Positions 22,630 through 31,710 of a stretch of DNA of 64,000 bases are shown here, one piece after another. The DNA lies in NCBI RefSeq assembly GCF_001427865.1, contig NZ_LMHH01000001.1, positions 372,001-436,000 on the forward strand, read 5' to 3'. The DNA comes from Altererythrobacter sp. Root672 (lineage in GTDB: Bacteria > Pseudomonadota > Alphaproteobacteria > Sphingomonadales > Sphingomonadaceae). The notes under the pieces are model-generated. The model saw only the letters and a list, made by a program, of their open reading frames with translations, made no database searches and was not told the DNA's origin. Each line of letters begins with the position of its first letter. Within the stretch, counting starts at the first letter, position 1. The position numbers were made by a program, and so were the translations under genes.

Positions 22630-24758
22630 ACGCGCTTCGTTCCATCTTCACCCCGTCGCTAGCCCTGCCGGTAGGCATCCTCACGATTATCGTGCTGATG
22701 GTCGTGCCGATCCCGGCGATGATGCTCGACGTCTTCTTCGTCCTCAACATCGCCTTGTCGGTCGCCATCCTGATGGCGGCGATCAACTCTGAAAAGCCGC
22801 TCGACTTCTCGTCCTTCCCTTCGGTCCTGCTGTTCGCGACCCTGCTGCGCCTGGCGCTCAACGTCGCCTCGACCCGCGTGGTGCTGATGAATGGCCACGA
22901 GGGCGAGGCCGCTGCGGGTAAGGTGATCGAGGCGTTCGGCGCCTTCCTTATCGGCGGCAACTTCGCCGTCGGCCTGTTCGTGTTCATGATCCTGATGATC
23001 ATCAACCTGGTGGTCGTCACCAAGGGTGCGGGCCGCGTGTCCGAAGTGTCCGCGCGCTTCACCCTCGACGCCTTGCCGGGCAAGCAGATGGCCATCGACG
23101 CCGATCTCGCGGCCGGCCTGATGACCGCCGCCGAAGCCAAGGCTCGCCGCCGCGAAGTGGCGACCGAGGCCGATTTCTACGGCTCGATGGATGGCGCCAG
23201 CAAGTTCGTGAAGGGCGACGCGATCGCGGCCCTGCTGATCCTGTTCGTCAACCTCGTCGGGGGCCTGATCCTTGGCGTTGTAAGCCACGGATTGTCGCTT
23301 TCCGAAGCCGGTGCGCTCTATGTCACGCTGGCCGTAGGCGACGCGCTGGTCGCTTCCATTCCCGCCCTGCTGCTGTCGATTGCCGCGGCGGTTATCGTCA
23401 CCCGCGTTTCGGATAGCCGCGACCTTACCGGTCAGATCAGCGGCCAGTTGTCCGATCCGCGCATCTGGCTTCCGGTTGCGTGCATTCTCGGCGCGATGGG
23501 GATGATCCCGGCGATGCCGCAGACCATCTTCATGCCGCTTTCCATCGCCTGCTTCTGGCTGTGGAAGACGCTTGGCCGCCGTGCCCGGACCGCTGCCGTG
23601 GTCGAAGAGCCGAAGCCGGTCACCGATCCTTCGCGCATCTCGATCGAGGAAATCTCGGAACAGACGCTCGTTACGATCGAGCTGGGTTATGGCCTGGTCC
23701 ACCTGGCCGACGACCGGAAGGGCGCCCCGCTCGTGGCGCGCCTCACCGGCCTGCGGCGTCAGCTGTGCCAGACATTCGGCTTCGTCGTTCCGCGTTTCCG
23801 CGTCCGCGATTCCTTCGACCTCGCGCCGGACCATTATCGCGTCCTGCTCGGTGGTGCCCCACTGGGCTCGGCACAGATCCGCACCAACAAGATACTCGCC
23901 ATCGATACGGGCGACGTGAAGTCGAGCGAGCATATCGCCGGCGAGGCCACGTTTGATCCAAGCTTTGGCTGCCCGGCACTGTGGATTGCGCCAAACGATC
24001 GCGACCTTGCCGTGGCCGAAGGCTATCTGGTGGTCGACATCGAGAGCGTCATCGCGACGCACGTCAACCAGTTGCTCGCCGCGCGGCCGCAGGAATTGCT
24101 CGGCCCCGACCAGGTGCGCGAGCTGCTCGATTCGGTGCGCGAGAACAACGCCCAGCTGGTCGATACGATTACCCCGCAGCCGATGTCGCTGGCCGCGATC
24201 ACTCGCGTGATGCGCTCGCTGTTGGCGGACGGTATTCCGCTCGCTCACCCGCTGCCGGTCCTATCGAGCCTGTCGCAAGCTGCCCAGCAGACCACCGACC
24301 ACGATCGCCTGATCGACATGATCCGCGCCGACCTCGGAGGCATGATCGTCGGGCAGATCTGCGCGCCCGACCAGCGCTTGCCGGTTGTGACCCTTGCCGC
24401 CGAGCTCGAAGAGATGGTCGTTGGCGGGATGCAGGACCCGGGGACGGGCCAGGTCATCATCGAACCCGACCTCGCGCGTTCGCTCGGTGAGCGCGTAGCT
24501 GCGATCATCGCGTCGCGTCAGCCGGGCGAGGGCGCTCCCGCGCTCGTCGTCCAGCAGCGCGCCCGCCGGCCGATCTCCGCCTTGCTCAAGCTTCGCGCGC
24601 CGGGCTGCCTGGTGATCTCGATCCATGAGCTTCCCGTCACGCAGCCGATCGAGGTGATCGCAGTGATCGGGGACGACAACGCCCTCGCGGCGCACCAGGC
24701 GCCGGACTCGCATCAAACACAGAACAACGAACCCGACAGGGAGACTTTGGCCGCATGA
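22626..24758 (+). CDS. flhA: Flagellar export gate protein FlhA
   Basis: FlhA is the large export-gate subunit of the flagellar type III system. The 710-residue product has eight predicted membrane helices in the first half, starting VGILTIIVLMVVPIPAMMLDVFFVLNIALS. The conserved FHIPEP-loop VSEVSARFTLDALPGKQMAIDADLAAGLM lies near residue 140-170. A soluble C-terminal domain follows (VPRFRVRDSFDLAPDHYRVLLGG and ITRVMRSLLADGIPL). The start is GTG at 22626 overlapping the preceding TGA. Its stop overlaps fliA by four bases. Confidence 0.97.
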   Translation: MNALRSIFTPSLALPVGILTIIVLMVVPIPAMMLDVFFVLNIALSVAILMAAINSEKPLDFSSFPSVLLFATLLRLALNVASTRVVLMNGHEGEAAAGKVIEAFGAFLIGGNFAVGLFVFMILMIINLVVVTKGAGRVSEVSARFTLDALPGKQMAIDADLAAGLMTAAEAKARRREVATEADFYGSMDGASKFVKGDAIAALLILFVNLVGGLILGVVSHGLSLSEAGALYVTLAVGDALVASIPALLLSIAAAVIVTRVSDSRDLTGQISGQLSDPRIWLPVACILGAMGMIPAMPQTIFMPLSIACFWLWKTLGRRARTAAVVEEPKPVTDPSRISIEEISEQTLVTIELGYGLVHLADDRKGAPLVARLTGLRRQLCQTFGFVVPRFRVRDSFDLAPDHYRVLLGGAPLGSAQIRTNKILAIDTGDVKSSEHIAGEATFDPSFGCPALWIAPNDRDLAVAEGYLVVDIESVIATHVNQLLAARPQELLGPDQVRELLDSVRENNAQLVDTITPQPMSLAAITRVMRSLLADGIPLAHPLPVLSSLSQAAQQTTDHDRLIDMIRADLGGMIVGQICAPDQRLPVVTLAAELEEMVVGGMQDPGTGQVIIEPDLARSLGERVAAIIASRQPGEGAPALVVQQRARRPISALLKLRAPGCLVISIHELPVTQPIEVIAVIGDDNALAAHQAPDSHQTQNNEPDRETLAA

Positions 24759-25471
24759 TCCAGGATCACACCCGCTTTTCGGCTGCGAAGGCTTACTCAG
24801 TACAAGTTGGGGACCGGGTATCCCGGTTCCTGCCCATGGTGCGCAAGCTGGCTTGGCACCTCTCGGGCAGCGCCGGTCCTTCGCTCGACGTCGAGGACCT
24901 GATGCAGGCCGGTGTCGTCGCGCTCACCGAGTGTGCCCAGCGCCACGAAGGGCCGAGCGAGGATGGCTTTGCCGCCTATGCCAAGCTGCGCGTCAGGGGC
25001 GCGATGGTCGACTTGCTCCGCGCCTCGTCACCTGAGGCGAGGGGCGCACGCGCCAACCGGCGAAGGGTTGAGCAGACCCAGCAGGAGCTCCGGCTCAAGC
25101 TGAAACGCGTCCCGACCTCGGCTGAGACTGCTGCCGCTCTGGGCCTGACACTGGCCGAGTTCGAGAAGCTTCGCACCGATGCGGCGGTGATCCAGCTCGA
25201 TTCAATCGACGAATGCTATTCGGACAGCTCCTCGGTGTTCGCGTCGGACGACGAAGGGGCGGAGGCCATCCTCCTGGAGGCCGAAGACCGCGCGCGCCTG
25301 ATCGAAGAGATCGGGGCTCTGCCCGAACGGCTGCAGTTGGTGATCCAGCTCTACTTCGTGGAGGAATTGAACCTCTCGGAGATCGCCGAGGTCCTCAGCG
25401 TCAGCATCCCGCGCGTGCACCAGCTGAAAGCCGCAGCGCTCGACAAACTAAAGCTGTCGATGGCGGCTTGA
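24755..25471 (+). CDS. fliA: Flagellar sigma factor FliA (sigma-28 family)
   Basis: The 238-residue product has region 2 (LAWHLSGSAGPSLDVEDLMQAGVVALTECAQRH and FAAYAKLRVRGAMVDLLRA, the DLLR end being typical of the FliA/WhiG group). It also has region 3 (KRVPTSAETAAALGLTLAEFEKL) and region 4 (LPERLQLVIQLYFVEELNLSEIAEVLSVSIPRVHQL). It is translationally coupled to flhA and ends the rightward flagellar unit, ten bases from the convergent rarD stop. The anti-sigma factor gene flgM is in the same unit. Candidate target promoters are seen before fliC and flgM. Confidence 0.93.
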   Translation: MIQDHTRFSAAKAYSVQVGDRVSRFLPMVRKLAWHLSGSAGPSLDVEDLMQAGVVALTECAQRHEGPSEDGFAAYAKLRVRGAMVDLLRASSPEARGARANRRRVEQTQQELRLKLKRVPTSAETAAALGLTLAEFEKLRTDAAVIQLDSIDECYSDSSSVFASDDEGAEAILLEAEDRARLIEEIGALPERLQLVIQLYFVEELNLSEIAEVLSVSIPRVHQLKAAALDKLKLSMAA

Positions 25472-25480
25472 GCCTCTCGG

Positions 25481-26389
25481 CTATGCGGCTGCCGTCCGGC
25501 GCCGCAACAAGTCCCACACGAACAGAGCCGCAGCAGCCCAGATCGCCACGAAGCAGGCGAGCTGGGCGGGCCGCAGTTTCTCGCCGAACACCAGCAGGCC
25601 GATCAGGAAGACGATGGTTGGCGAGCTGAACTGGAGAAATCCCAGGACGGTGTATGGCATCCGCCTGGCCGCGATGGCGAACCAGATCAGCGGTATGGCG
25701 GTCATCGGGCCGGCCCAGGCAATCGCGGCAGTCTCGAGCGTGTTGCGCCCGATCACGGTTCCGGCCGGACTAGCCGCGTACCAGCTGACGATGGCGACAG
25801 CGGGCAGTAACAACAACAGCGATTCGATCGTGAGTCCCACTAGCGCACCGGCGGCAACGGTTTTGCGCAGCAAGCCGTAGATGCCGAAGCTGAGCGCCAT
25901 CGACAGGCTGAGCCACAAGGTCGTCAGCGCCCCAATCGCGAGGACCGTCACCCCGACCCCGGCTAGCAGCAGCGCGCACCACTGGAGGCGATTGAGCCGC
26001 TCACCCAGCACGACGAGGCCCATGAGCATCATCGCCAATGGCAAGATGTAGTAACCCAGGCTCGCGGCATAGACATGCCCGGTCTGGATCGCCCAAACGT
26101 AGAGCGACCAGTTGACCCCGATCAGCGCAGCGCTGGCCAACAAGGTAAGCAAGGCGCGGCGATCTGCCAGCACGGCCTTAAGCTCTCCCCAGCCATCCAT
26201 GCCGCGCCGATGCGACCAGGTCATGAACGCGAGGCACAGGGGCAGGGTGAAAATGATCCGCCAAGCCACGAACTCGATCGGTGGCACCTCGTGCACCAGC
26301 AACAGGTACAGCGGCATCGAGCCCCAGAACGCATGAGCGCCAAGCGCGTAGGGTAGGCCGCTGCGGTGCTGTTCGGGATGCCCGTTCAC
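25481..26389 (-). CDS. rarD: EamA-family transporter RarD
   Basis: The product (about 302 residues) has ten hydrophobic helices. It carries RarD-specific sequence: ALGAHAFWGSMPLYLLLVHEVPPIEFVAWRIIFTLP, then GVNWSLYVWAIQTGHVYAASLGYYILPL and FLQFSSPTIVFLIGLLVFGE. RarD proteins are inner-membrane exporters of the drug/metabolite superfamily; the substrate is not known. The start is uncertain: GTG at 26389 has GGAG four bases upstream, and a TTG twelve codons earlier is the other option. It is convergent with fliA and has no evident functional link to its neighbours. Confidence 0.9.
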   Translation of the reverse strand: MNGHPEQHRSGLPYALGAHAFWGSMPLYLLLVHEVPPIEFVAWRIIFTLPLCLAFMTWSHRRGMDGWGELKAVLADRRALLTLLASAALIGVNWSLYVWAIQTGHVYAASLGYYILPLAMMLMGLVVLGERLNRLQWCALLLAGVGVTVLAIGALTTLWLSLSMALSFGIYGLLRKTVAAGALVGLTIESLLLLLPAVAIVSWYAASPAGTVIGRNTLETAAIAWAGPMTAIPLIWFAIAARRMPYTVLGFLQFSSPTIVFLIGLLVFGEKLRPAQLACFVAIWAAAALFVWDLLRRRTAAA

Positions 26390-26526
26390 TCGGCTCCGGT
26401 TAGGCAGGAAGTGTCTTTGCGACAAGCCGTGTGAAAAAAATGTGATCCTTTCAGACAGGTTGTCGTCCGTTCAGGATTCTAGGCTTAGGCATGAACCGTC
26501 ACAAGAAGTTCAACGGAGCCGAGACA

Positions 26527-26934
26527 ATGAATACGCTGTCCAAAAACATCACCCTCGCCATCGCTGCCCTCGGCATGACCGCTTCTGCGGTTCCGGCCAT
26601 GGCGACCGACTTCGGCCACGTCCGCACTGGGGTCAGTGCCGCGCCGAAGGAAGATAGCTGGAACCGGCATCGCCGGGATGATCGCCGCTATCGCCAGGCT
26701 TACTACGGTGGTGAGTCGGTCAATCGGAACACGCGCGTTTGGCGTGGCAACGATGGCCGCACCTATTGTCGCAAGAAGGACGGCACGACGGGCCTGATCA
26801 TCGGCGGCGCAGCCGGCGCCTTGCTCGGCCGCGAGGTCGACAGCAGCGGCGATCGTGCGCTCGGCACTATCCTTGGCGCTGCGGCCGGTGCCCTGATCGG
26901 CAAGGAACTGGATGATGGCATGAAGTGCCGTTGA
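26527..26934 (+). CDS. Secreted glycine-zipper protein
   Basis: The 135-residue product has a signal peptide ending near PAMA (residue 26). A basic Arg/Tyr-rich middle follows (RHRRDDRRYRQAYYGG), then two glycine-zipper repeats LIIGGAAGALLGREVDSSGD and LGTILGAAAGALIGKELDDG. Such two-repeat proteins are surface or periplasmic antigens of unknown function. I chose ATG 26527, with GGAG eight bases upstream, over an in-frame ATG at 26491 that would precede the signal peptide. A strong terminator follows about 95 bases downstream, so it is probably a single-gene transcript. Confidence 0.82.
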   Translation: MNTLSKNITLAIAALGMTASAVPAMATDFGHVRTGVSAAPKEDSWNRHRRDDRRYRQAYYGGESVNRNTRVWRGNDGRTYCRKKDGTTGLIIGGAAGALLGREVDSSGDRALGTILGAAAGALIGKELDDGMKCR

Positions 26935-27027
26935 ACCTGACAGCCTGAACGGCCGGAGCCTTCTTCCCTTGGAAGGCACCGGCTGGAGCGCGGCCCCTTC
27001 GGGTCGTGTTCATGAGGGGTCGCGCCG

Positions 27028-27070
27028 AGGCGCCCGCGTGATGGATCCACGCGGGCGCCTTGTTCGTTTT
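27028..27070 (+). terminator. Rho-independent terminator
   Basis: A perfect 13-base-pair stem (27028-27040 with 27048-27060) with loop ATGGATC is followed by TGTTCGTTTT. It lies after the glycine-zipper gene and before the lipoprotein gene. Confidence 0.85.
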
Positions 27071-27138
27071 CCGGTAGATTCGTTTTTGCTCAGGCCTGCC
27101 TAAACACTTTGGTTGCGAGTTTGCGCTAGGGCGCGGTC

Positions 27139-27861
27139 ATGCGTCTGCGGTTTCAAATCATCCTGGCGAGTTGCGCTTCGATCCTGCTGTCGGCCTGTGG
27201 CAGTTCGGGCGAGGACACGCGCGCCGAGAGCGAACAGGACCCTGCCATCACAGCGGCCCTCAATCAGCCGATCAGCTACGACCCCGACCTCTCCACCATG
27301 AACCGCGCCAACAGCGCGGCCTTGCTGCCGACCCAAGACGGATCCCTGCCTATCGTGGACCGCGGACCCGACGCGGTCGAGATCGCACGCGCGGAAGCGC
27401 TGCGGCTGGTGGGCGGGGCGGGCAACATGCGCAAGGCCCCCGAACCGCAGGAACTTCCAGAGGAGCTCCCTGTCGAAGCTGCGCTGACCGCCGGTGCACG
27501 CGCGGCAGCGGCTCCCGGGATCGACGGGAACTGCGCCGAGCAAATGAGCTACACCTTGCAGTGGGCCGCCAAGATGCCCCCGGCGTTCCCGATCTACCCG
27601 CGCGGCGCCGTACAGGAAGCGGCGGGGACGGACACCGACGGTTGTGCTCTCCGCGTGGTCAATTTCGTCACGCCCGTGCCCTTGGGCGAAGTGGTGGATT
27701 TCTATTTCACCCGAGCCCGCAACGCTGGTCTTCCGGCCGCGCACGGGCTGCAAAACGGCGATAACGTACTGGCCGGAAGCAAGGGCGGGCGCTCGTTCGT
27801 AGTCTACGCCCGCGAGCTGCAGTCGGGCCTGGTCGAAGTGGACCTGGTGACGGGAGGCTAG
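27139..27861 (+). CDS. Putative lipoprotein of unknown function
   Basis: The 240-residue product begins with a lipoprotein signal ending LLSAC at Cys20. After an acidic stretch come a Pro/Glu-rich linker (PEPQELPEELPVE, about residues 105-117) and a C-terminal domain with two cysteines, NCAEQMSYTLQWAAKMPPAFPIYPRGAVQEAAG and GCALRVVNFVTPVPLGEVVDFYFTRARNAGL. The latter recalls small periplasmic domains found in sphingomonads, but I cannot name the family. No ribosome site stands out. Its TAG overlaps the TAG of the convergent astD gene within a CTAG. Confidence 0.75.
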   Translation: MRLRFQIILASCASILLSACGSSGEDTRAESEQDPAITAALNQPISYDPDLSTMNRANSAALLPTQDGSLPIVDRGPDAVEIARAEALRLVGGAGNMRKAPEPQELPEELPVEAALTAGARAAAAPGIDGNCAEQMSYTLQWAAKMPPAFPIYPRGAVQEAAGTDTDGCALRVVNFVTPVPLGEVVDFYFTRARNAGLPAAHGLQNGDNVLAGSKGGRSFVVYARELQSGLVEVDLVTGG

Positions 27862-29294
27862 TCCTCGCTCTTGGCCTTGCTGTCTTCGCGGAAGCCGACC
27901 CCGACGCTGGCGCGGGGCTGCTCCATCTCGGTGCTCGCGACCGGATAGGCGCAATAATCCGCGGCATAATACGCCGCCGGCCGATGGTTGCCCGACAGTC
28001 CGATTCCCCCGAACGGCGCGGCTGAAGAGGCGCCATTGGTGGGGCGGTTCCAGTTGACGATGCCAGCGCGGATGCCGGCCCAAAAGTGATCGTACTCCTC
28101 GGGCGTGCCACCGATCAGCGACGCCGAGAGGCCAAAGCGCGTGTTGTTCGCTTCCGCGATGGCCTCGTCGAAATCGTCAACCTTGATCACCTGCAGGATC
28201 GGACCGAACAGCTCGACATCGGGCCGCTCGCTCAGCGCCGTGGTATCGATCACCGCGGGCGTCACGAACGGCAGGCCCTCGAACGGCTGCTTCATGTGGG
28301 TCAGCGCCTTGCCGCCCTTGGAGATCAGGTAGACCACGCTCTCGGCCAGCTGGACTGCGGCCTGCATGTCGATCACGGGACCCATGAACGGCTGGGGATC
28401 GTCGAACGGCGCACCGATGATGATCCGGCCGGTCAGCCGTTTCACCTCGGCCACGACCTTGTCGTACATGCTCGCCTTGACGATCAGGCGCCGGGCAGCG
28501 GTGCAGCGCTGGCCGGCGGTGGTGAAGGCCGATTGCACGATCAGCGCGGCAGCGTCGGTAATCTTGGGCGTGTTCCACACCACGATCGGATTGTTGCCGC
28601 CCATTTCGAGCGCGACGATCTTGCCGGGATTGCTCGCCATCTTGCGGTTGATCGCGATGCCGGCCTGGGCCGAGCCGGTGAACAGCACGCCATCGATGCC
28701 GTCATGCGCGACCAGCGCCTTGCCTTCGTCAGGTCCGCCGATGAGCAGCTGGACTACGTCGGCGGGGACACCGGCTGCGTGGAAACACTTGAGCAGGAAC
28801 TCGCCCGTTGCCGGGGTCTTCTCGCTTGGCTTCAGGATCACGGCATTGCCCGCGATCAGCGCCGGGACGATGTGACCGTTGGGGAGATGGGCGGGGAAGT
28901 TGTACGGCCCCAGCACAGCCATCACGCCGTGAGGCTTGTGCCGCAGCGCTGAGGAACCCTGCAGGGCGCTGTCGAGCCGTCGCTGTCCGGTGCGTTCGCC
29001 GTGGGCGCGGATCGAGATCTCGACCTTGGCGATCACCGCTTCCACTTCGGTGCGGCTTTCCCACAGCGGCTTGCCGGTTTCCCGCGCGATCAGTTCTGAG
29101 AACTCGTCGAGGCGCTTGCGCACTTCGTTGGCGAAGCGGCGCATCAATTCCATGCGCACGGCGTTGGGTTCGGCGGCCCACTTGGGCCAGGCCTTGCGGG
29201 CCCGCTCGACTACCTCGTCAACGTTGCCCACCTGGCCGCGCCAGAGTTCGGCACCCGTTGCCGGTTCGAAGGAGATGATCTCGGTTTCGCTCAC
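27858..29294 (-). CDS. astD: N-succinylglutamate 5-semialdehyde dehydrogenase (AstD-like)
   Basis: AstD oxidises succinylglutamate semialdehyde with NAD+ in the arginine succinyltransferase pathway. The 478-residue product has the aldehyde dehydrogenase elements YNFP (Asn132), LKPSEKTP (Lys155), the general base in ALEMGGNNP (Glu230) and the nucleophile in TAGQRC (Cys264). PFGGIGLSGNHRPAAYYAADYCAYPVAS near the C-terminus is typical of AstD rather than general aldehyde dehydrogenases. The start is GTG at 29294 with no good ribosome site. No other ast gene (astA, astB, astC, astE) is in the window, so the pathway role rests on the family alone. Confidence 0.88.
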   Translation of the reverse strand: MSETEIISFEPATGAELWRGQVGNVDEVVERARKAWPKWAAEPNAVRMELMRRFANEVRKRLDEFSELIARETGKPLWESRTEVEAVIAKVEISIRAHGERTGQRRLDSALQGSSALRHKPHGVMAVLGPYNFPAHLPNGHIVPALIAGNAVILKPSEKTPATGEFLLKCFHAAGVPADVVQLLIGGPDEGKALVAHDGIDGVLFTGSAQAGIAINRKMASNPGKIVALEMGGNNPIVVWNTPKITDAAALIVQSAFTTAGQRCTAARRLIVKASMYDKVVAEVKRLTGRIIIGAPFDDPQPFMGPVIDMQAAVQLAESVVYLISKGGKALTHMKQPFEGLPFVTPAVIDTTALSERPDVELFGPILQVIKVDDFDEAIAEANNTRFGLSASLIGGTPEEYDHFWAGIRAGIVNWNRPTNGASSAAPFGGIGLSGNHRPAAYYAADYCAYPVASTEMEQPRASVGVGFREDSKAKSED

Positions 29295-29384
29295 GCGCGC
29301 TGTTTCACAAGGAATGGGGGATCGATCACGGTAGATAGTCGCCCAAGTCTCATCTTGCCAGTCCGCCTGATATTACAAAGGTCT

Positions 29385-30785
29385 TTATGCCCGGTGTCCT
29401 GCCGGCTCAGGAGGTTCCCCGAGGGCATCGCCCATCGTTCGGATCGCGGCGACCTTGTCGTGCAGCGGTTGCCAGTCGTCGCGCTCGGCAATCGCGGACC
29501 AGATGGCTTCGACCTCGTCGATCAGCATGGATTGCGGGGCTTCAGCCGACCAATAGGGGTGGTCGTCGGCGACCGCCGGGTAACCCGCAAGCACCTCCGC
29601 AAGCGCGCCGCTGGCATTGCGTTCGCCGCGGTGGGCGAAGAAGAACTGGTCGGGTCCGATCCCGTCCCCTCGCATGGCTTGTTCGGCGGCAGCTATCAGG
29701 CGCATGTCGGCCTCCACGCCTTGGCTCACAACGCCCAGGCGCCAACAGAATCGCCGTGTGATGGCCTGGTGGTAGAGATCGGGAAATCTCTCGATTGCAG
29801 CGATCAGCGGCGGAGCCTCGACCAACAACCTCAGCGAGATGGCTAACTGCGTGAGGTTCCAGCGGATCGCCTCCGGTTGGCGGCCGAAGGAATAGAGCCC
29901 GCTGTGGTCGAAATAGGCGGCGGTGAAGCTCGGATCCCACTGCGGTAACCAGCGCCATGGGCCATAGTCGAAGCTTTCGCCGGTGACGTTCATGTTGTCC
30001 GAATTGAGCACCCCGTGGACGAAGCCGGCGACCATGTACGACGCGGCGAGGTCCGCCAGACGCTCTACCGCCTGATGCATCAGGACGACCGCCGGCTCGT
30101 CACGACCCGGCGCGTCCTCGGGCGGAAGCGGACCTGGGAACTGGGCGAGGCAGTAGTCGACCAGTTGCCGCATGTGCCCGTCCTCCTCGAAGGCCAGGAG
30201 GCGCTGGAAGGTGCCGATGCGGATGTGTGAGTGGCTGAGACGGACCAAGACCGCCGAACGTGTAGGAGAGGGCTCGTCGCCGCGTTCGAGCTCCTCACCG
30301 GTCTCCGTGACGGAGAACGTCTTGGAGGTGTAGACCCCCAGGGCTTCGAGCATTTCGGTCGCAAGAATCTCGCGAACCGCGCCCTTGAGCGTCAGCCGAC
30401 CGTCAGCCGTGCGGCTATAGGGCGTGAGGCCCGAACCCTTGGTCCCGAGTTCGAGCAGGCGGCCGCTACCGTCGCGCATCTGTGCGAAAGTGAAGCCACG
30501 ACCATCGCCGATCTCGGGGTTGTAAACGCGGAACTGGTGGCCGTGATAGCGCAGGGCCAGCGGCTGGGGCAGGTTATCGGGCAGCGGCTCGAACCGCCCG
30601 AAATGGCCGAGCCACGCCTCGTCGCTCAGGCCGTCGAGCCCGACCGTCTTCGCCCACCGTTGGTTGCGGAAGCGCAGGTCAAGCCGAGGGAAGTCGGCGG
30701 GTCTCACCGGATCGCCGAGCCAGTCGGCCAGGCTCAGGATCTGCGGATCGGGGCGATAAGGGGCAGCTTGCGGTTCGGCTCGCAT
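29385..30785 (-). CDS. selO: Protein adenylyltransferase SelO (YdiU family)
   Basis: SelO is a pseudokinase-fold enzyme that transfers AMP to Ser/Thr/Tyr hydroxyls of target proteins. From ATG 30785 the product is 466 residues, close to E. coli YdiU (478). Landmarks are ALRYHGHQFRVYNPEIGDGRG, ELGTKGSGLTPYSRTADGRLTLKGAVREILATEML and VHGVLNSDNMNVTGESFDYGPW, the last holding the metal-binding Asn and Asp. The bacterial proteins lack the selenocysteine tail. A frame upstream of this ATG exists (to 30854) but would overlap the divergent hydrolase gene. It reads toward astD with a 90-base gap. Confidence 0.93.
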   Translation of the reverse strand: MRAEPQAAPYRPDPQILSLADWLGDPVRPADFPRLDLRFRNQRWAKTVGLDGLSDEAWLGHFGRFEPLPDNLPQPLALRYHGHQFRVYNPEIGDGRGFTFAQMRDGSGRLLELGTKGSGLTPYSRTADGRLTLKGAVREILATEMLEALGVYTSKTFSVTETGEELERGDEPSPTRSAVLVRLSHSHIRIGTFQRLLAFEEDGHMRQLVDYCLAQFPGPLPPEDAPGRDEPAVVLMHQAVERLADLAASYMVAGFVHGVLNSDNMNVTGESFDYGPWRWLPQWDPSFTAAYFDHSGLYSFGRQPEAIRWNLTQLAISLRLLVEAPPLIAAIERFPDLYHQAITRRFCWRLGVVSQGVEADMRLIAAAEQAMRGDGIGPDQFFFAHRGERNASGALAEVLAGYPAVADDHPYWSAEAPQSMLIDEVEAIWSAIAERDDWQPLHDKVAAIRTMGDALGEPPEPAGHRA

Positions 30786-30834
30786 CTTTGCATTAGTGGG
30801 GTGGCCTGAGGCGGGGAGCAAGCAGAACGTGGTA

Positions 30835-31710
30835 ATGAGCGAACCCGTCTTCACAGTCGGCGAATGGACCAGCGCGGACGGATTGACCCTCCGTTATCGC
30901 GACTATCCGGGTGGCGAGGGCCGTCCGCCGATTCTGTGCATCCCTGGCCTGACCCGCAATGCGCGCGATTTCGAATCTGTCGCTGCGGCCTTCGCCGGGG
31001 AGTGGCGCGTGATCTGCGCGGACCTGCGCGGACGGGGGCTGAGCGACTACGCGAAGGATTCGGCCAGCTATAACCCGATGCAGTACGTGGCCGACATCTC
31101 CGCCTTGCTCGACCAGGCGGGGTTCGAGCGAGTGATCGTGATCGGGACTTCGCTCGGCGGAATCGTGGCCATGCTGCTGGCGACTTTGGCGCCCGACCGG
31201 ATTGCTGGCGTGGTGCTCAATGACATCGGTCCGCATATCGAGGAAGCCGGGCTCGCCCGTATTCGTGACTACGTGGGGCAAGGGCGTAGCTACCCGACCT
31301 GGATGCACGCTGCGCGCGGGCTGCGGGAGCAGGGCGGCATCGCTTATCCTGAATTCAAGGTCTCGGACTGGCTCAAGCTTGCCAAGCGTCTGATGGCCGT
31401 CGGGCCGGGCGGGCGCATCGCGTTCGACTACGACATGAAGATCGCCGAGCCGTTCAGCACGCCTTCCGGCACTGCGCCCGCTGACATGTGGCCAGCGTTT
31501 CAGGCGCTCGCCGGGCGACCGGTGCTGGCGATACGTGGGGGCGTGTCGGACATCCTCTCCGCCGCCACTCTGAGCCGCATGAAGAAAGAACTGCCGGGAC
31601 TCGAGGCGGTGACGATCCGCCGTGTTGGCCATGCGCCGACACTCGACGAACCCCAGGCGCTGGAAGCAATCTCGCGCCTGCTCGGCAAGGTCGAAGCCGC
31701 TCAGGCATGA
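30835..31710 (+). CDS. Alpha/beta hydrolase
   Basis: The 291-residue product is an alpha/beta-fold hydrolase with the nucleophile elbow GTSLGG at about residue 105, an oxyanion-side CIPGLTRNARDF motif, and the catalytic-His context RVGHAPTLDEPQ near the C-terminus. There is no signal peptide. The ATG at 30835 is 49 bases from the divergent selO start. The last codons overlap the next gene (glycosyltransferase) by four bases, so both are probably made together. The substrate cannot be deduced. Confidence 0.85.
   Translation: MSEPVFTVGEWTSADGLTLRYRDYPGGEGRPPILCIPGLTRNARDFESVAAAFAGEWRVICADLRGRGLSDYAKDSASYNPMQYVADISALLDQAGFERVIVIGTSLGGIVAMLLATLAPDRIAGVVLNDIGPHIEEAGLARIRDYVGQGRSYPTWMHAARGLREQGGIAYPEFKVSDWLKLAKRLMAVGPGGRIAFDYDMKIAEPFSTPSGTAPADMWPAFQALAGRPVLAIRGGVSDILSAATLSRMKKELPGLEAVTIRRVGHAPTLDEPQALEAISRLLGKVEAAQA

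Noticed and set aside
22659-24248. 529-residue open frame on the minus strand
   Set aside because: It is antisense to flhA, very rich in Arg, His, Asp and Gln, and shows no conserved motif.
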